Positions 56,397 through 64,000 of a DNA stretch of 64,000 nucleotides are shown one piece after another (the first letter of the stretch is position 1; the number at the start of each line of letters is the position of its first letter). The DNA is from Ancylobacter mangrovi. GTDB taxonomy: Bacteria; Pseudomonadota; Alphaproteobacteria; Rhizobiales; Xanthobacteraceae. The stretch spans positions 372,001 to 436,000 of the forward strand of contig NZ_JANTHZ010000002.1 in NCBI RefSeq assembly GCF_024752355.1, given 5' to 3'. Made by a program: the position numbers and the translations under genes. The notes beneath the pieces were generated by a model. The model ran no database searches, was not told the origin of the DNA, and was given only the letters and a program-made list of their open reading frames with translations.

Positions 56397-57401
56397 ATGC
56401 AGGCGCCCGACTTCTGGTGGCGACGCGAGCGCAGCACGATGGCGAAGCTGCTCTCCCCGCTCGGCACCGTGCTCGGGGCCCTGACGCTGGCCCGGATGCG
56501 CGGGACCGGCGCCTCGGTCGGGCTTCCCGTGGTCTGCATCGGCAACCCGACCGTCGGCGGCGCCGGCAAGACCCCGACCGCGATCCATCTCGCCCGCCGC
56601 CTCGCGCGGCAGGGGCGGCGCCCGGCGATCCTCACCCGCGGCTATGGCGGGCGCGAGCACGGGCCGGTGCAGGTCGACCCCGCCCATCACCACGCTGAGG
56701 ATGTCGGCGACGAGCCGCTGCTGCTGGCACGCGCCGCCCCGACCTATGTCGCCCGCGACCGGATCGCCGGCGCTCTGACCGCGGTGCAGGACAGCGCCGA
56801 TATCCTGCTGATGGACGACGGGTTCCAGAATCCGGCGCTCGCCAAGTCGCTGTCGATCCTCGTCGTCGATGCCGGGGTGGGGGTGGGCAACGGGCTGTGC
56901 GTGCCGGCCGGGCCGCTGCGCGCGCCGCTCGGCCCGCAACTCGCGCGCGCGCAGGCGCTGCTGGTGCTGGGCGAGGGCGCGCCGGGCGAGCGCGTCGCGC
57001 GAGAAGGCTACGCGGCCGGCCTCGTCGTGCTGCGCGGACGGCTCGCGCCGGAGGCGCAGGCGGTGGCGCGGCTGTTCGGCCGGCGGGTGCTGGCCTATGC
57101 GGGGATCGGCCGGCCGGGAAAGTTCTTCGAGACGCTGAAGAGCCTCGGCGTGCTGCCCGTGGTGACGCGGGAATTTCCCGACCACCACGTCTTCACGGCG
57201 GCGGAGGCGGCCGAGCTGCGCCAGCAGGCGGAGGAGGAGGACCTGCTCCTCGTCACCACGGAGAAAGACGCGGTGCGCCTTGCCGGAAGCGAGGCGGGGG
57301 AGGGACTGCTCGAAGCCTCCGAGGTGCTCCCGGTCCGTCTCGCACTGGAGCCGCACAGCGCCAAGGCGCTCGACCGGATGCTGGCCGGCGCGATCGCCTG
57401 A
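56397..57401 (+). CDS. lpxK: Tetraacyldisaccharide 4'-kinase
   Basis: LpxK phosphorylates the 4' position of the lipid A disaccharide. The 334-residue protein has an N-terminal membrane-proximal helix, a P-loop in VGGAGKTPTAIHLA (about 58-71), the following LTRGYGG, and the D-x-D-like region LLMDDGFQNPALAK. The C-terminal EFPDHHVFTAAE and TTEKDAVRLA segments are conserved. The stop is 7 bases from the end of the convergent DUF2093 gene. Confidence 0.95.
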   Translation: MQAPDFWWRRERSTMAKLLSPLGTVLGALTLARMRGTGASVGLPVVCIGNPTVGGAGKTPTAIHLARRLARQGRRPAILTRGYGGREHGPVQVDPAHHHAEDVGDEPLLLARAAPTYVARDRIAGALTAVQDSADILLMDDGFQNPALAKSLSILVVDAGVGVGNGLCVPAGPLRAPLGPQLARAQALLVLGEGAPGERVAREGYAAGLVVLRGRLAPEAQAVARLFGRRVLAYAGIGRPGKFFETLKSLGVLPVVTREFPDHHVFTAAEAAELRQQAEEEDLLLVTTEKDAVRLAGSEAGEGLLEASEVLPVRLALEPHSAKALDRMLAGAIA

Positions 57402-57408
57402 CGCGCGT

Positions 57409-57633
57409 TCAGCGCGCGCGCACGCGCTCGGGATAGAGGCGGGCGAGCACAGCCTCGGGGGTGGCGTAGGCTTCCTGCAGGTCGACGCTCCAATAGCGCA
57501 GCTCGTCGAGCGGGATCGGCTGGCCGGTCACCGCGCAGCGCACATAGGTACCCGGACGCACGACGCGGAAGTCGCCGTCGAGATAGCGGACCTCGGCCTC
57601 GCCGGAGGCGGAAAATCGTTCGAAGCGGTTCAT
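57409..57633 (-). CDS. DUF2093 family small protein
   Basis: This is a 74-residue protein of the alphaproteobacterial DUF2093 family (MNRFERFSASGEAEVRYLDG, then VRCAVTGQPIPLDELRYWSV). Family members are regularly found beside lpxK or xseA. No function is known. I use the ATG at 57633 because the conserved sequence starts there; the frame is open 90 bases further. A single Cys in the CAVTG segment does not suggest a metal site. Confidence 0.88.
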   Translation of the reverse strand: MNRFERFSASGEAEVRYLDGDFRVVRPGTYVRCAVTGQPIPLDELRYWSVDLQEAYATPEAVLARLYPERVRAR

Positions 57634-57752
57634 CGTGCGTGGCGGCGCATGGCGGCGCCCTCCTGTGGCGGCGGGACAACATAATGAAACGGGGACCCCG
57701 GCCGCAAGTCGGGCCGCCGGCATCGGCCGGCGATGCGCCCGGACCGGGCGCG

Positions 57753-59315
57753 TCAGGTCTCGAACAAGGTGGGTTGCGCGGGCTCCTTCGGCAAGCCCCG
57801 ACTGGACTTGCGCGTCCCCCGCCCGGCCCCGCGCGCTGGCGGCGCGGCGGGCGGAACGTCTCCGGCTCCCGCCGCGACCGCGGCCACCGTGCCGTCGCGG
57901 AACTCGATCTCCAGCCCCTGCCCGGCGACCACCTCGCGCGCCGCATGCACCGGCGCGCCCGAGGCATCGCGCACCAGCGCATAGCCGCGCGCCAACACGC
58001 CCTTGTAGGAAAGCGCCTGCATGAGCTGCTCGAGCGCGCGGAGCCGGCGCGCGCGCTCCTCGTTGCCCCGGACGAGGCAGGGGGCGAGGCGCGCATGCAC
58101 GCTCATCAGCCGCTCGCGCCCGCGGGCGATGCGCTCGCGATGGGCGTTCTCATTGGCGCGCAGGGCGCTCGCAAGCCGCCCGCGGATCAGCTCGAAGCGC
58201 TCGCGCCGGCGCTCGACCAGCACCGACAGGCGCTGCGGCGCCAGCCCGCCCTCGGCGCGGGCGAGGCGAAGGCGGTGCGCGCTCGCATTGGCCTTCAGCG
58301 CACGCGGCAGACGCTGGCCGGCGACGTCGAGGCGCTGGCGCGGGACGGCGAGCAGCGCGTCGGCGCTCGGCAGCAGGCGGGCGAGCGCGCGCAGCTCGGC
58401 GCGCCGGTATTCCGCGCCCCGCGCGAGCGCGCCGCCGAGCCGCGCATGCAGGCCCTCCACCTCGGCGACGAGCTCGCCGCGCACCGGCACCACCATCTCG
58501 GCGGCGGCGGTCGGGGTCGGGGCGCGGAGGTCCGAGGCGAAGTCGATCAGCGTCACGTCGGTCTCGTGGCCGACGGCGGAAATCAGCGGAATGGCGCTCT
58601 CCGCCGCCGCGCGCACCACCTGTTCGTCGGAGAAGCCGAGCAGGTCCTCCAGCGAACCTCCGCCGCGCGCGACGATCAGCACGTCCGGGCGCGGCACGGG
58701 GCCGCCGGGCTCCAGCGCGTTGAAGCCGCGTATGGCCGCGGCCACCTCCGACCCGCAGGTGTCGCCCTGCACCCGCACCGGCCATACCAGCACGTGACGC
58801 GGGAAGCGGTCGGACAGGCGGTGCAGGATGTCGCGGATCACCGCCCCGGTCGGCGAGGTGACGACGCCCACCACGCGCGGCAGGAAGGGCGGGCGGCGCT
58901 TGCGCTCGGCGGCGAACAGGCCCTCGGCGGCGAGGCGCTGCTTCCGCTCCTCCAGCATTGCCATGATGGCGCCGGCACCGGCGAATTCGAGCTGCTCGAT
59001 GACGATCTGGTAGGAGGACTTGCCGGGGAAGGTGGTGATGCGCCCGATGGCCACCACCTCCAGCCCTTCCTCGGGCTTGAGCCGCAGGCGCTGGAAGGCG
59101 CCGCGCCACACCACGGCGTCGAGCCGGGCGCTGGTGTCCTTCAGGCTGAAATAGGCGTGGCCGGAGGAGTGCGGCCCGCGATAGCCGGAAATCTCGCCGC
59201 GCACGCGCACATGGCCGAACGCGTCCTCCACGGTGCGCTTGAGCGCCCCGGAAAGCTCGGAGACGGTCCAGTCGGCGGCATTGGAGGTCGGCGCGGCGCC
59301 GGGCAAATCGGCCAT
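57753..59315 (-). CDS. xseA: Exodeoxyribonuclease VII large subunit
   Basis: This is a 520-residue protein, the catalytic subunit of the single-strand exonuclease ExoVII. The N-terminal OB-fold is at about 18-115 ([20 protein letters not shown]), the catalytic domain carries [35 protein letters not shown] and [17 protein letters not shown], and long coiled coils fill about 290-430. The C-terminus adds about 35 Arg/Ala/Gly-rich residues beyond the usual end. It is transcribed divergently from glyQ across a 122-base gap. That gap contains CCGGTT-N4-AACCGG (59339-59354). Confidence 0.95.
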   Translation of the reverse strand: MADLPGAAPTSNAADWTVSELSGALKRTVEDAFGHVRVRGEISGYRGPHSSGHAYFSLKDTSARLDAVVWRGAFQRLRLKPEEGLEVVAIGRITTFPGKSSYQIVIEQLEFAGAGAIMAMLEERKQRLAAEGLFAAERKRRPPFLPRVVGVVTSPTGAVIRDILHRLSDRFPRHVLVWPVRVQGDTCGSEVAAAIRGFNALEPGGPVPRPDVLIVARGGGSLEDLLGFSDEQVVRAAAESAIPLISAVGHETDVTLIDFASDLRAPTPTAAAEMVVPVRGELVAEVEGLHARLGGALARGAEYRRAELRALARLLPSADALLAVPRQRLDVAGQRLPRALKANASAHRLRLARAEGGLAPQRLSVLVERRRERFELIRGRLASALRANENAHRERIARGRERLMSVHARLAPCLVRGNEERARRLRALEQLMQALSYKGVLARGYALVRDASGAPVHAAREVVAGQGLEIEFRDGTVAAVAAGAGDVPPAAPPARGAGRGTRKSSRGLPKEPAQPTLFET

Positions 59316-59437
59316 GCCCCCTGTTTAGTCGGATTTGCCCGGTTCGGGAACCGGCCGAAAGGGTGCCCGCCGCGCTTGATCGCACGCGCGGGCCAGCCTA
59401 GGTTGCGCCCCTTTCCCGCCAACTGCCGGCCTCTCCA

Positions 59438-60379
59438 ATGATCGATCCCGCCCTGCCGCCGCACATGCGCCCCGACAAGTCGTTCCAGGGGCTCATCCTC
59501 GCGCTCCATGCCTTCTGGGCGGACAAGGGCTGCGCGGTGCTCCAGCCCTACGACATGGAAGTCGGCGCCGGCACCTTCCATCCCGCGACCACGCTGCGCG
59601 CGCTGGGCCCGAAGCACTGGAAGGCCGCCTATGTGCAGCCCTCGCGCCGGCCCAAGGACGGGCGCTACGGCGAGAATCCCAACCGGCTGCAGCACTATTA
59701 CCAGTATCAAGTGATCCTGAAGCCCTCCCCGGCCAACCTCCAGGACCTCTACCTCGCCTCGCTGGAGGCGATCGGCATCGACCTCAACCTGCACGACGTG
59801 CGCTTCGTCGAGGACGACTGGGAAAGCCCGACGCTCGGCGCCTGGGGGCTGGGCTGGGAATGCTGGTGCGACGGCATGGAGGTCTCCCAGTTCACCTATT
59901 TCCAGCAGGTCGCCGGCTTCGAATGCACCCCGGTCTCGGGCGAGCTGACCTACGGGCTGGAGCGCCTCGCCATGTATGTGCAGGGGGTCGAGAACGTCTA
60001 CGACCTCAACTTCAACGGCCGCGAGGGCGACGAGAAGGTCACCTATGGCGACGTGTTCCTGCAGGCCGAGCAGGAATATTCCCGGCACAATTTCGAGTTC
60101 GCCGACACCGACATGCTGTTCGAGCAGTTCCGCATGGCCGAAAGCGCGGCGGCGAAATATCTCGAGGCCGGCTGGAGCGCCGACCGCAGCCGCCATCTCA
60201 TGGCCCAGCCCGCCTATGACCAGTGCATCAAGGCGAGCCACGTGTTCAACCTGCTGGACGCGCGCGGCGTCATCTCGGTGACCGAGCGCCAGAGCTACAT
60301 CCTGCGCGTACGCGAGCTCGCCAAGGCCTGTGGGGCGGCCTGGCTCGCCACCGATGCCGGCGGCGCCCCCGCCGCCTGA
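59438..60379 (+). CDS. glyQ: Glycyl-tRNA synthetase alpha subunit
   Basis: This is a 313-residue class II synthetase subunit of the bacterial alpha2beta2 GlyRS, holding the aminoacyl-adenylate site. The signatures [59 protein letters not shown] and [19 protein letters not shown] are all intact. Its partner glyS is at 61856; an MFS gene lies between them on the same strand. Confidence 0.97.
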   Translation: MIDPALPPHMRPDKSFQGLILALHAFWADKGCAVLQPYDMEVGAGTFHPATTLRALGPKHWKAAYVQPSRRPKDGRYGENPNRLQHYYQYQVILKPSPANLQDLYLASLEAIGIDLNLHDVRFVEDDWESPTLGAWGLGWECWCDGMEVSQFTYFQQVAGFECTPVSGELTYGLERLAMYVQGVENVYDLNFNGREGDEKVTYGDVFLQAEQEYSRHNFEFADTDMLFEQFRMAESAAAKYLEAGWSADRSRHLMAQPAYDQCIKASHVFNLLDARGVISVTERQSYILRVRELAKACGAAWLATDAGGAPAA

Positions 60380-60421
60380 TCCACCCGCCTTCCCTCCACC
60401 GCGCCTCATGGAAGCTTCGCC

Positions 60422-61747
60422 GTGTCCGTGACGAGCCTCGACCAGCCATCCTACCGCGTTACCCGTCCTTCCGAAGGCGGCGTGAGCCCGGCGACGCTCG
60501 TCGCCGGCGCGCTGGGCAATGCGCTCGAATGGTACGACTTCGCCGCCTACGGCTTCCTCGCCGCCATCTTCGCGAAGAACTTCTTCCCCGAAAGCGACGC
60601 CTTCGTCGGGCTGATCTCCGCCTTCGGCATCTTCGCCGCCTCGTTCCTGATGCGCCCGATCGGCGGCGTGGTGTTCGGCCATGTCGGCGACCGCTACGGC
60701 CGGCGGCAGGCGCTGCTGATCTCGGCGGCGATGATGACCTGCTCGACGGTGGCGATCGGCCTCCTGCCGACCTTCGCCACCATCGGCGTGCTGGCGCCGG
60801 TGCTGCTTTTGCTGCTGCGCCTGCTGCAGGGGCTGTCGATCGGCGGCGAGTACACCACTTCCGCCATCTTCCTCGCCGAGAACGCGCGTCCCGGCCGGCG
60901 CGGCCTGCTCACCTCCTTCGCCGGCTGCGGCGCCTCGGGCGGCACGCTGCTCGGCTCGATGGTCGGGGCGGTCACGGCGATGATGATGTCGAGCGACGCC
61001 CTGCTCGCCTGGGGCTGGCGGATTCCGTTCCTGCTCGGCATCGTGCTCGGCGGCTTCACGCTCTATCTGCGCCGCACCGCCATCGACGCCGAGGCCCACG
61101 AGCCGCCGAGGCCAGGCCCGGGCCATGCCGCGATGCGCGAGCTGCCGCTGCTCGTCGCGCTGCGCACGGATGGGGCCAGCATGCTGCGCGCGGTGGCGCT
61201 GAACCTCACGCTCGGCGCCGGCTTCTACATGCTGTTCGTCTACCTCACCACCTACATGCAGCAGGTGGACGGCCTGCCCGACCGGCTCTCGCTGCAGATC
61301 AACACCATCTCGATGATCGTGGTGCTGGTGCTGGCGCCGGTGTTCGCCGCCCTGACCGACCGCGTCGGGCGCAAGCCGGTGATCTGCGCCGGGCTCGCCG
61401 GCATGGTGGTGTTCTCTTGGCCGCTGTTCCGCCTGCTCAGCGCCGGCAATGCCGAGGAGGCGCTGATCGGCCAGCTCGGCTTCGCCGTTCTCATCGCCTC
61501 CTTCGCCGGGCCGATCCCCTGCGTGCTGGTGGAGATGTTCCGCCCGGCCACGCGCTGCAGCGCGCTCTCGCTCAGCTACAACGTGGCGCTCGGCCTCGCC
61601 GGCGGCACCGCGCCGATGGTCGCGGTCTACCTCGTCAATCGCGAGCAGCTCGACATGGGGCCGGCGCTTTACCTCATGGCCATCTCGGCGGTGTCGTTCG
61701 TCGCCGCGCTGACGCTCAAGGAAACCCGCGGCCGGCCGCTGGGCTGA
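60422..61747 (+). CDS. MFS transporter, metabolite:H+ symporter (MHS) type
   Basis: This is a 441-residue MFS protein with 12 predicted helices. The N-terminal ALGNALEWYDFAAYGFLA, then MRPIGGVVFGHVGDRYGRRQ, and GLSIGGEYTTSAIFLAENA mark the MHS group, which includes proline/betaine (ProP), citrate, shikimate and alpha-ketoglutarate carriers. The substrate is not readable. I keep the GTG at 60422; another GTG is six bases further. It sits between glyQ and glyS in the same direction, an uncommon place for a transporter. Confidence 0.9.
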   Translation: MSVTSLDQPSYRVTRPSEGGVSPATLVAGALGNALEWYDFAAYGFLAAIFAKNFFPESDAFVGLISAFGIFAASFLMRPIGGVVFGHVGDRYGRRQALLISAAMMTCSTVAIGLLPTFATIGVLAPVLLLLLRLLQGLSIGGEYTTSAIFLAENARPGRRGLLTSFAGCGASGGTLLGSMVGAVTAMMMSSDALLAWGWRIPFLLGIVLGGFTLYLRRTAIDAEAHEPPRPGPGHAAMRELPLLVALRTDGASMLRAVALNLTLGAGFYMLFVYLTTYMQQVDGLPDRLSLQINTISMIVVLVLAPVFAALTDRVGRKPVICAGLAGMVVFSWPLFRLLSAGNAEEALIGQLGFAVLIASFAGPIPCVLVEMFRPATRCSALSLSYNVALGLAGGTAPMVAVYLVNREQLDMGPALYLMAISAVSFVAALTLKETRGRPLG

Positions 61748-61855
61748 GCGCGAGGCAAATCCGCACTCCCGTCGCGCGCCGTCCCGTGCTAGGGCGTCCG
61801 GCGACATTCCTCCGGGGCGGGCGCCCGCCCACCCGCCAGCGCATCGAACCGTTCC

Positions 61856-63904
61856 ATGCCCGATCTACTGCTCGAACTCTTCAGCGAGGAAATCCCGGCC
61901 CGCATGCAGGCCGACGCGGCGGAGACCCTGCGCAAGCTCGTCACCGACGCGCTGGTCGAGCGCGGGCTCGTCTATGAGGGCGCCAAGGCCTTCGTCACCC
62001 CGCGCCGCCTCGCCCTCGCCGTGCACGGCCTGCCCGCCGGGCAGCCCGACAGCCACGAGGAGCGCAAGGGCCCGCGCGTGGGCGCGCCCGAGGGCGCGAT
62101 CCAGGGCTTCCTGAAGGCGGCGGGGTTGGAATCGATCGAGCAGGCGATCGTCGAGAGCGACCCGAAGAAGGGCGACTTCTACCTCGCCCGCATCCACCGG
62201 CCCGGCCGGCCGACGCCCGAGGTGGTGGCCGAGATCGTGCCCGCCATCATCCGCTCCTTCCCCTGGCCGAAATCGATGCGCTGGGGCTCGGGCAGCCTGC
62301 GCTGGGTGCGCCCGCTGCAGTCGATCCTGTGCACCTTCGGGCCCGAGACCGAGGAGCCGGAGGTGGTCCCGTTCGAGGTCGACGGCATCGCCTCGGGCGC
62401 CGTCACCCAGGGCCACCGCTTCCTCGCCCCCGGCGCGATCCGCGTGCGCCGGCTCGAGGACTGGATGGCGAAGCTCGAGACCGCCTTCGTGGTCGCCGAC
62501 CGCGAGCGGCGCAAGGACATCATCCTCGCCGACGCCAAGGACCTCGCGCTCGCGCAGGGGCTGGAGCTGGTCGAGGACGCCGGCCTGCTGGACGAGATCT
62601 GCGGCCTCGTCGAATGGCCGGTGGTGCTGATGGGCACCTTCGACGAGAGCTTCCTCGACGTGCCGGACGAGGTGATCCGCGCCACCATCCGCGCCAACCA
62701 GAAATGCTTCGTGCTGAAGGACCCGGCCAGCGGGCGGCTCGCCAACCGCTTCATCCTGGTCTCGAACCTGAAGGCCAGTGACGGCGGCAAGGCGATCATC
62801 GCCGGCAATGAGCGCGTCATCCGCGCCCGGCTGTCGGACGCCAAGTTCTTCTGGGACACGGACCGCCGGACCAACGCGACGGTGCCGCTCGCCGAGCGGC
62901 TGGAGAAGTTCGCCAACGTCACCTTCCACGAGAAGCTCGGCTCGCAGTTCGAGCGCATCGAGCGCATCGCCGCTCTGGCCGAGACGCTCGCCCCCCTCGT
63001 CGGCGCGGACGCGAAGCTGGCGCGCGAGGCGGCGCTCTACGCCAAGAGCGACCTGCGCACGGAAGTGGTCGGCGAGTTCCCCGAGGTGCAGGGGCTGATG
63101 GGCAAGTACTATGCCCGCCTCGAGGGCCTGCCGGAGGAAATCGCGCTGGCGGCCGAGGAGCACTACAAGCCGCAGGGGCCGAGCGACCGCGTGCCGACCG
63201 CCCCGGTCTCGGTGGCGGTGGCGCTCGCCGACAAGCTCGACACGCTGGTGGGCTTCTGGTCCATCGACGAGAAGCCGACCGGCTCCAAGGACCCCTATGC
63301 GCTGCGCCGCGCGGCGCTGGGCGTGGTGCGCCTCGTGCTGGAGAACGGGCTGCGGCTGCGGCTCGCCGAGATCGTCGAGCCGGAGCTTCTCATCTTCTTC
63401 GCCGACCGGCTGAAGGTGCATCTGCGCGAGCAGGGGGCGCGGCACGATCTGGTCGACGCGGTGTTCGCCCTTCCCGGACAGGACGACATCCTGCTGATCG
63501 TCAAGCGGGTCGAGGCGCTGGGCCGCTTCCTCGCCACCGATGACGGGCGCACCCTGCTCGCCGGCTACAAGCGCGCGGCCAACATATTGCGCATTGAGGA
63601 GAAGAAGGACGGCGTCTCCTATGCCGGCGGCGTCGACCTCGTGCTTCTCCACGAGCCGGAGGAGCGCGCGCTCGCCGAAGCGATCGCCAAGGTCGGCGAG
63701 CCGATCGAGAAGGCGCTGGAGGCGGAGAATTTCGAGGCCGCCATGGGCGAGATGGCGACGCTGCGCGCGCCGGTCGACGCCTTCTTCGACAAGGTGACCG
63801 TGAACGCGCCCGATCCGGCGCTGCGGGTCAACCGCCTGCGCCTGCTCGCGGATATCCGTACCGCCACGCGCGCCATCGCCGATTTCGACCGCATCGAAGG
63901 CTGA
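61856..63904 (+). CDS. glyS: Glycyl-tRNA synthetase beta subunit
   Basis: This is a 682-residue beta subunit of the tetrameric GlyRS. The N-terminal [15 protein letters not shown], then [20 protein letters not shown], the HD-like and tRNA-binding middle ([20 protein letters not shown]), and the C-terminal anticodon-binding part are all present at the usual length. It starts 108 bases after the MFS stop and may have its own promoter. Confidence 0.97.
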   Translation: MPDLLLELFSEEIPARMQADAAETLRKLVTDALVERGLVYEGAKAFVTPRRLALAVHGLPAGQPDSHEERKGPRVGAPEGAIQGFLKAAGLESIEQAIVESDPKKGDFYLARIHRPGRPTPEVVAEIVPAIIRSFPWPKSMRWGSGSLRWVRPLQSILCTFGPETEEPEVVPFEVDGIASGAVTQGHRFLAPGAIRVRRLEDWMAKLETAFVVADRERRKDIILADAKDLALAQGLELVEDAGLLDEICGLVEWPVVLMGTFDESFLDVPDEVIRATIRANQKCFVLKDPASGRLANRFILVSNLKASDGGKAIIAGNERVIRARLSDAKFFWDTDRRTNATVPLAERLEKFANVTFHEKLGSQFERIERIAALAETLAPLVGADAKLAREAALYAKSDLRTEVVGEFPEVQGLMGKYYARLEGLPEEIALAAEEHYKPQGPSDRVPTAPVSVAVALADKLDTLVGFWSIDEKPTGSKDPYALRRAALGVVRLVLENGLRLRLAEIVEPELLIFFADRLKVHLREQGARHDLVDAVFALPGQDDILLIVKRVEALGRFLATDDGRTLLAGYKRAANILRIEEKKDGVSYAGGVDLVLLHEPEERALAEAIAKVGEPIEKALEAENFEAAMGEMATLRAPVDAFFDKVTVNAPDPALRVNRLRLLADIRTATRAIADFDRIEG

Positions 63905-64000
63905 GCGGGCGCGTCCCGCAGGGCCTCGCGCCGGGAAACGCGTCCGAAGAACGTGCCGACGTCATGAGCGCGGGGGGAACCTTCCGCCGGCCCGCTCGCT
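63905..64000. other. Downstream flank of glyS at the window edge
   Basis: No complete feature is present. A short GCGGG-N5-CCCGC hairpin (63905-63919) lies just after the glyS stop. An ATG at 63964 stays open to the edge (37 bases) and could begin the next gene, but this is too short to judge. Confidence 0.3.

Overview
The window is very GC-rich, densely coded chromosomal DNA from an alphaproteobacterium, most likely of the Hyphomicrobiales (Rhizobiales); a Xanthobacteraceae-like host is a guess. The evidence is the content and order of the genes: ubiE-ubiB-coaBC-dut; a DivL-type kinase beside a TsaE/AmgK fusion and MurU; addB-addA-trxA; cysQ-DUF4170-DUF374-waaA-lpxK-DUF2093; glyQ/glyS; and GGAAC-N16-CGTT promoters of the alphaproteobacterial general stress sigma factor EcfG. 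I saw no rRNA or tRNA gene, CRISPR array, insertion sequence or prophage. The long antisense ORFs are high-GC shadows.

Layout. 1-1650: a lipoprotein-like gene and an L,D-transpeptidase. 1744-7466: ubiquinone synthesis (ubiE, ubiB), CoA (coaBC), dUTPase (dut), then an Rrf2 regulator just upstream of cysteine synthase cysK, with an AT-rich promoter and an inverted repeat between them. 7597-12592: divL, a tsaE-amgK fusion and murU, joining cell-cycle signalling, tRNA t6A synthesis and peptidoglycan recycling. 12644-19550: addB, addA and trxA, closed by a strong terminator.

19878-31952 is the most interesting part. It is an eight-gene, overlapping chemosensory operon: CheW, CheR-TPR, CheW with an N-terminal extension, MCP, CheA-REC, CheB, a hybrid kinase (REC-GAF-GAF-PAS-HisKA-HATPase-REC) and a REC-EAL protein. 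The core resembles the Wsp surface-sensing system of pseudomonads and the Che3 developmental cluster of Rhodospirillum centenum. Here the last gene is a predicted c-di-GMP phosphodiesterase where Wsp has the diguanylate cyclase WspR. No CheY, CheD or CheZ gene is present. I infer a chemosensory route that lowers c-di-GMP.

31982-43000 carries, mostly on the minus strand, a P-type ATPase, DUF2076, a Bax-inhibitor-1 homologue, an anti-sigma/ECF sigma pair and a stress island. The stress island has a small ORF and a yciF-DUF3008 pair, each behind a perfect EcfG-type promoter, followed by a proline-rich protein, an EEP-family phosphodiesterase and a phospholipase D-VTT fusion. 43143-52996 is accessory metabolism and transport: M20 amidohydrolase, MFS, TauE, transaldolase, a CYTH-like protein, a two-gene chromate transporter, AIM24, YoaK and small secreted proteins. 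53211-57633 is the conserved cysQ / lipid A-Kdo block. 57753-63904 holds xseA (minus), glyQ, an MFS transporter lying between the two glycyl-tRNA synthetase genes, and glyS.
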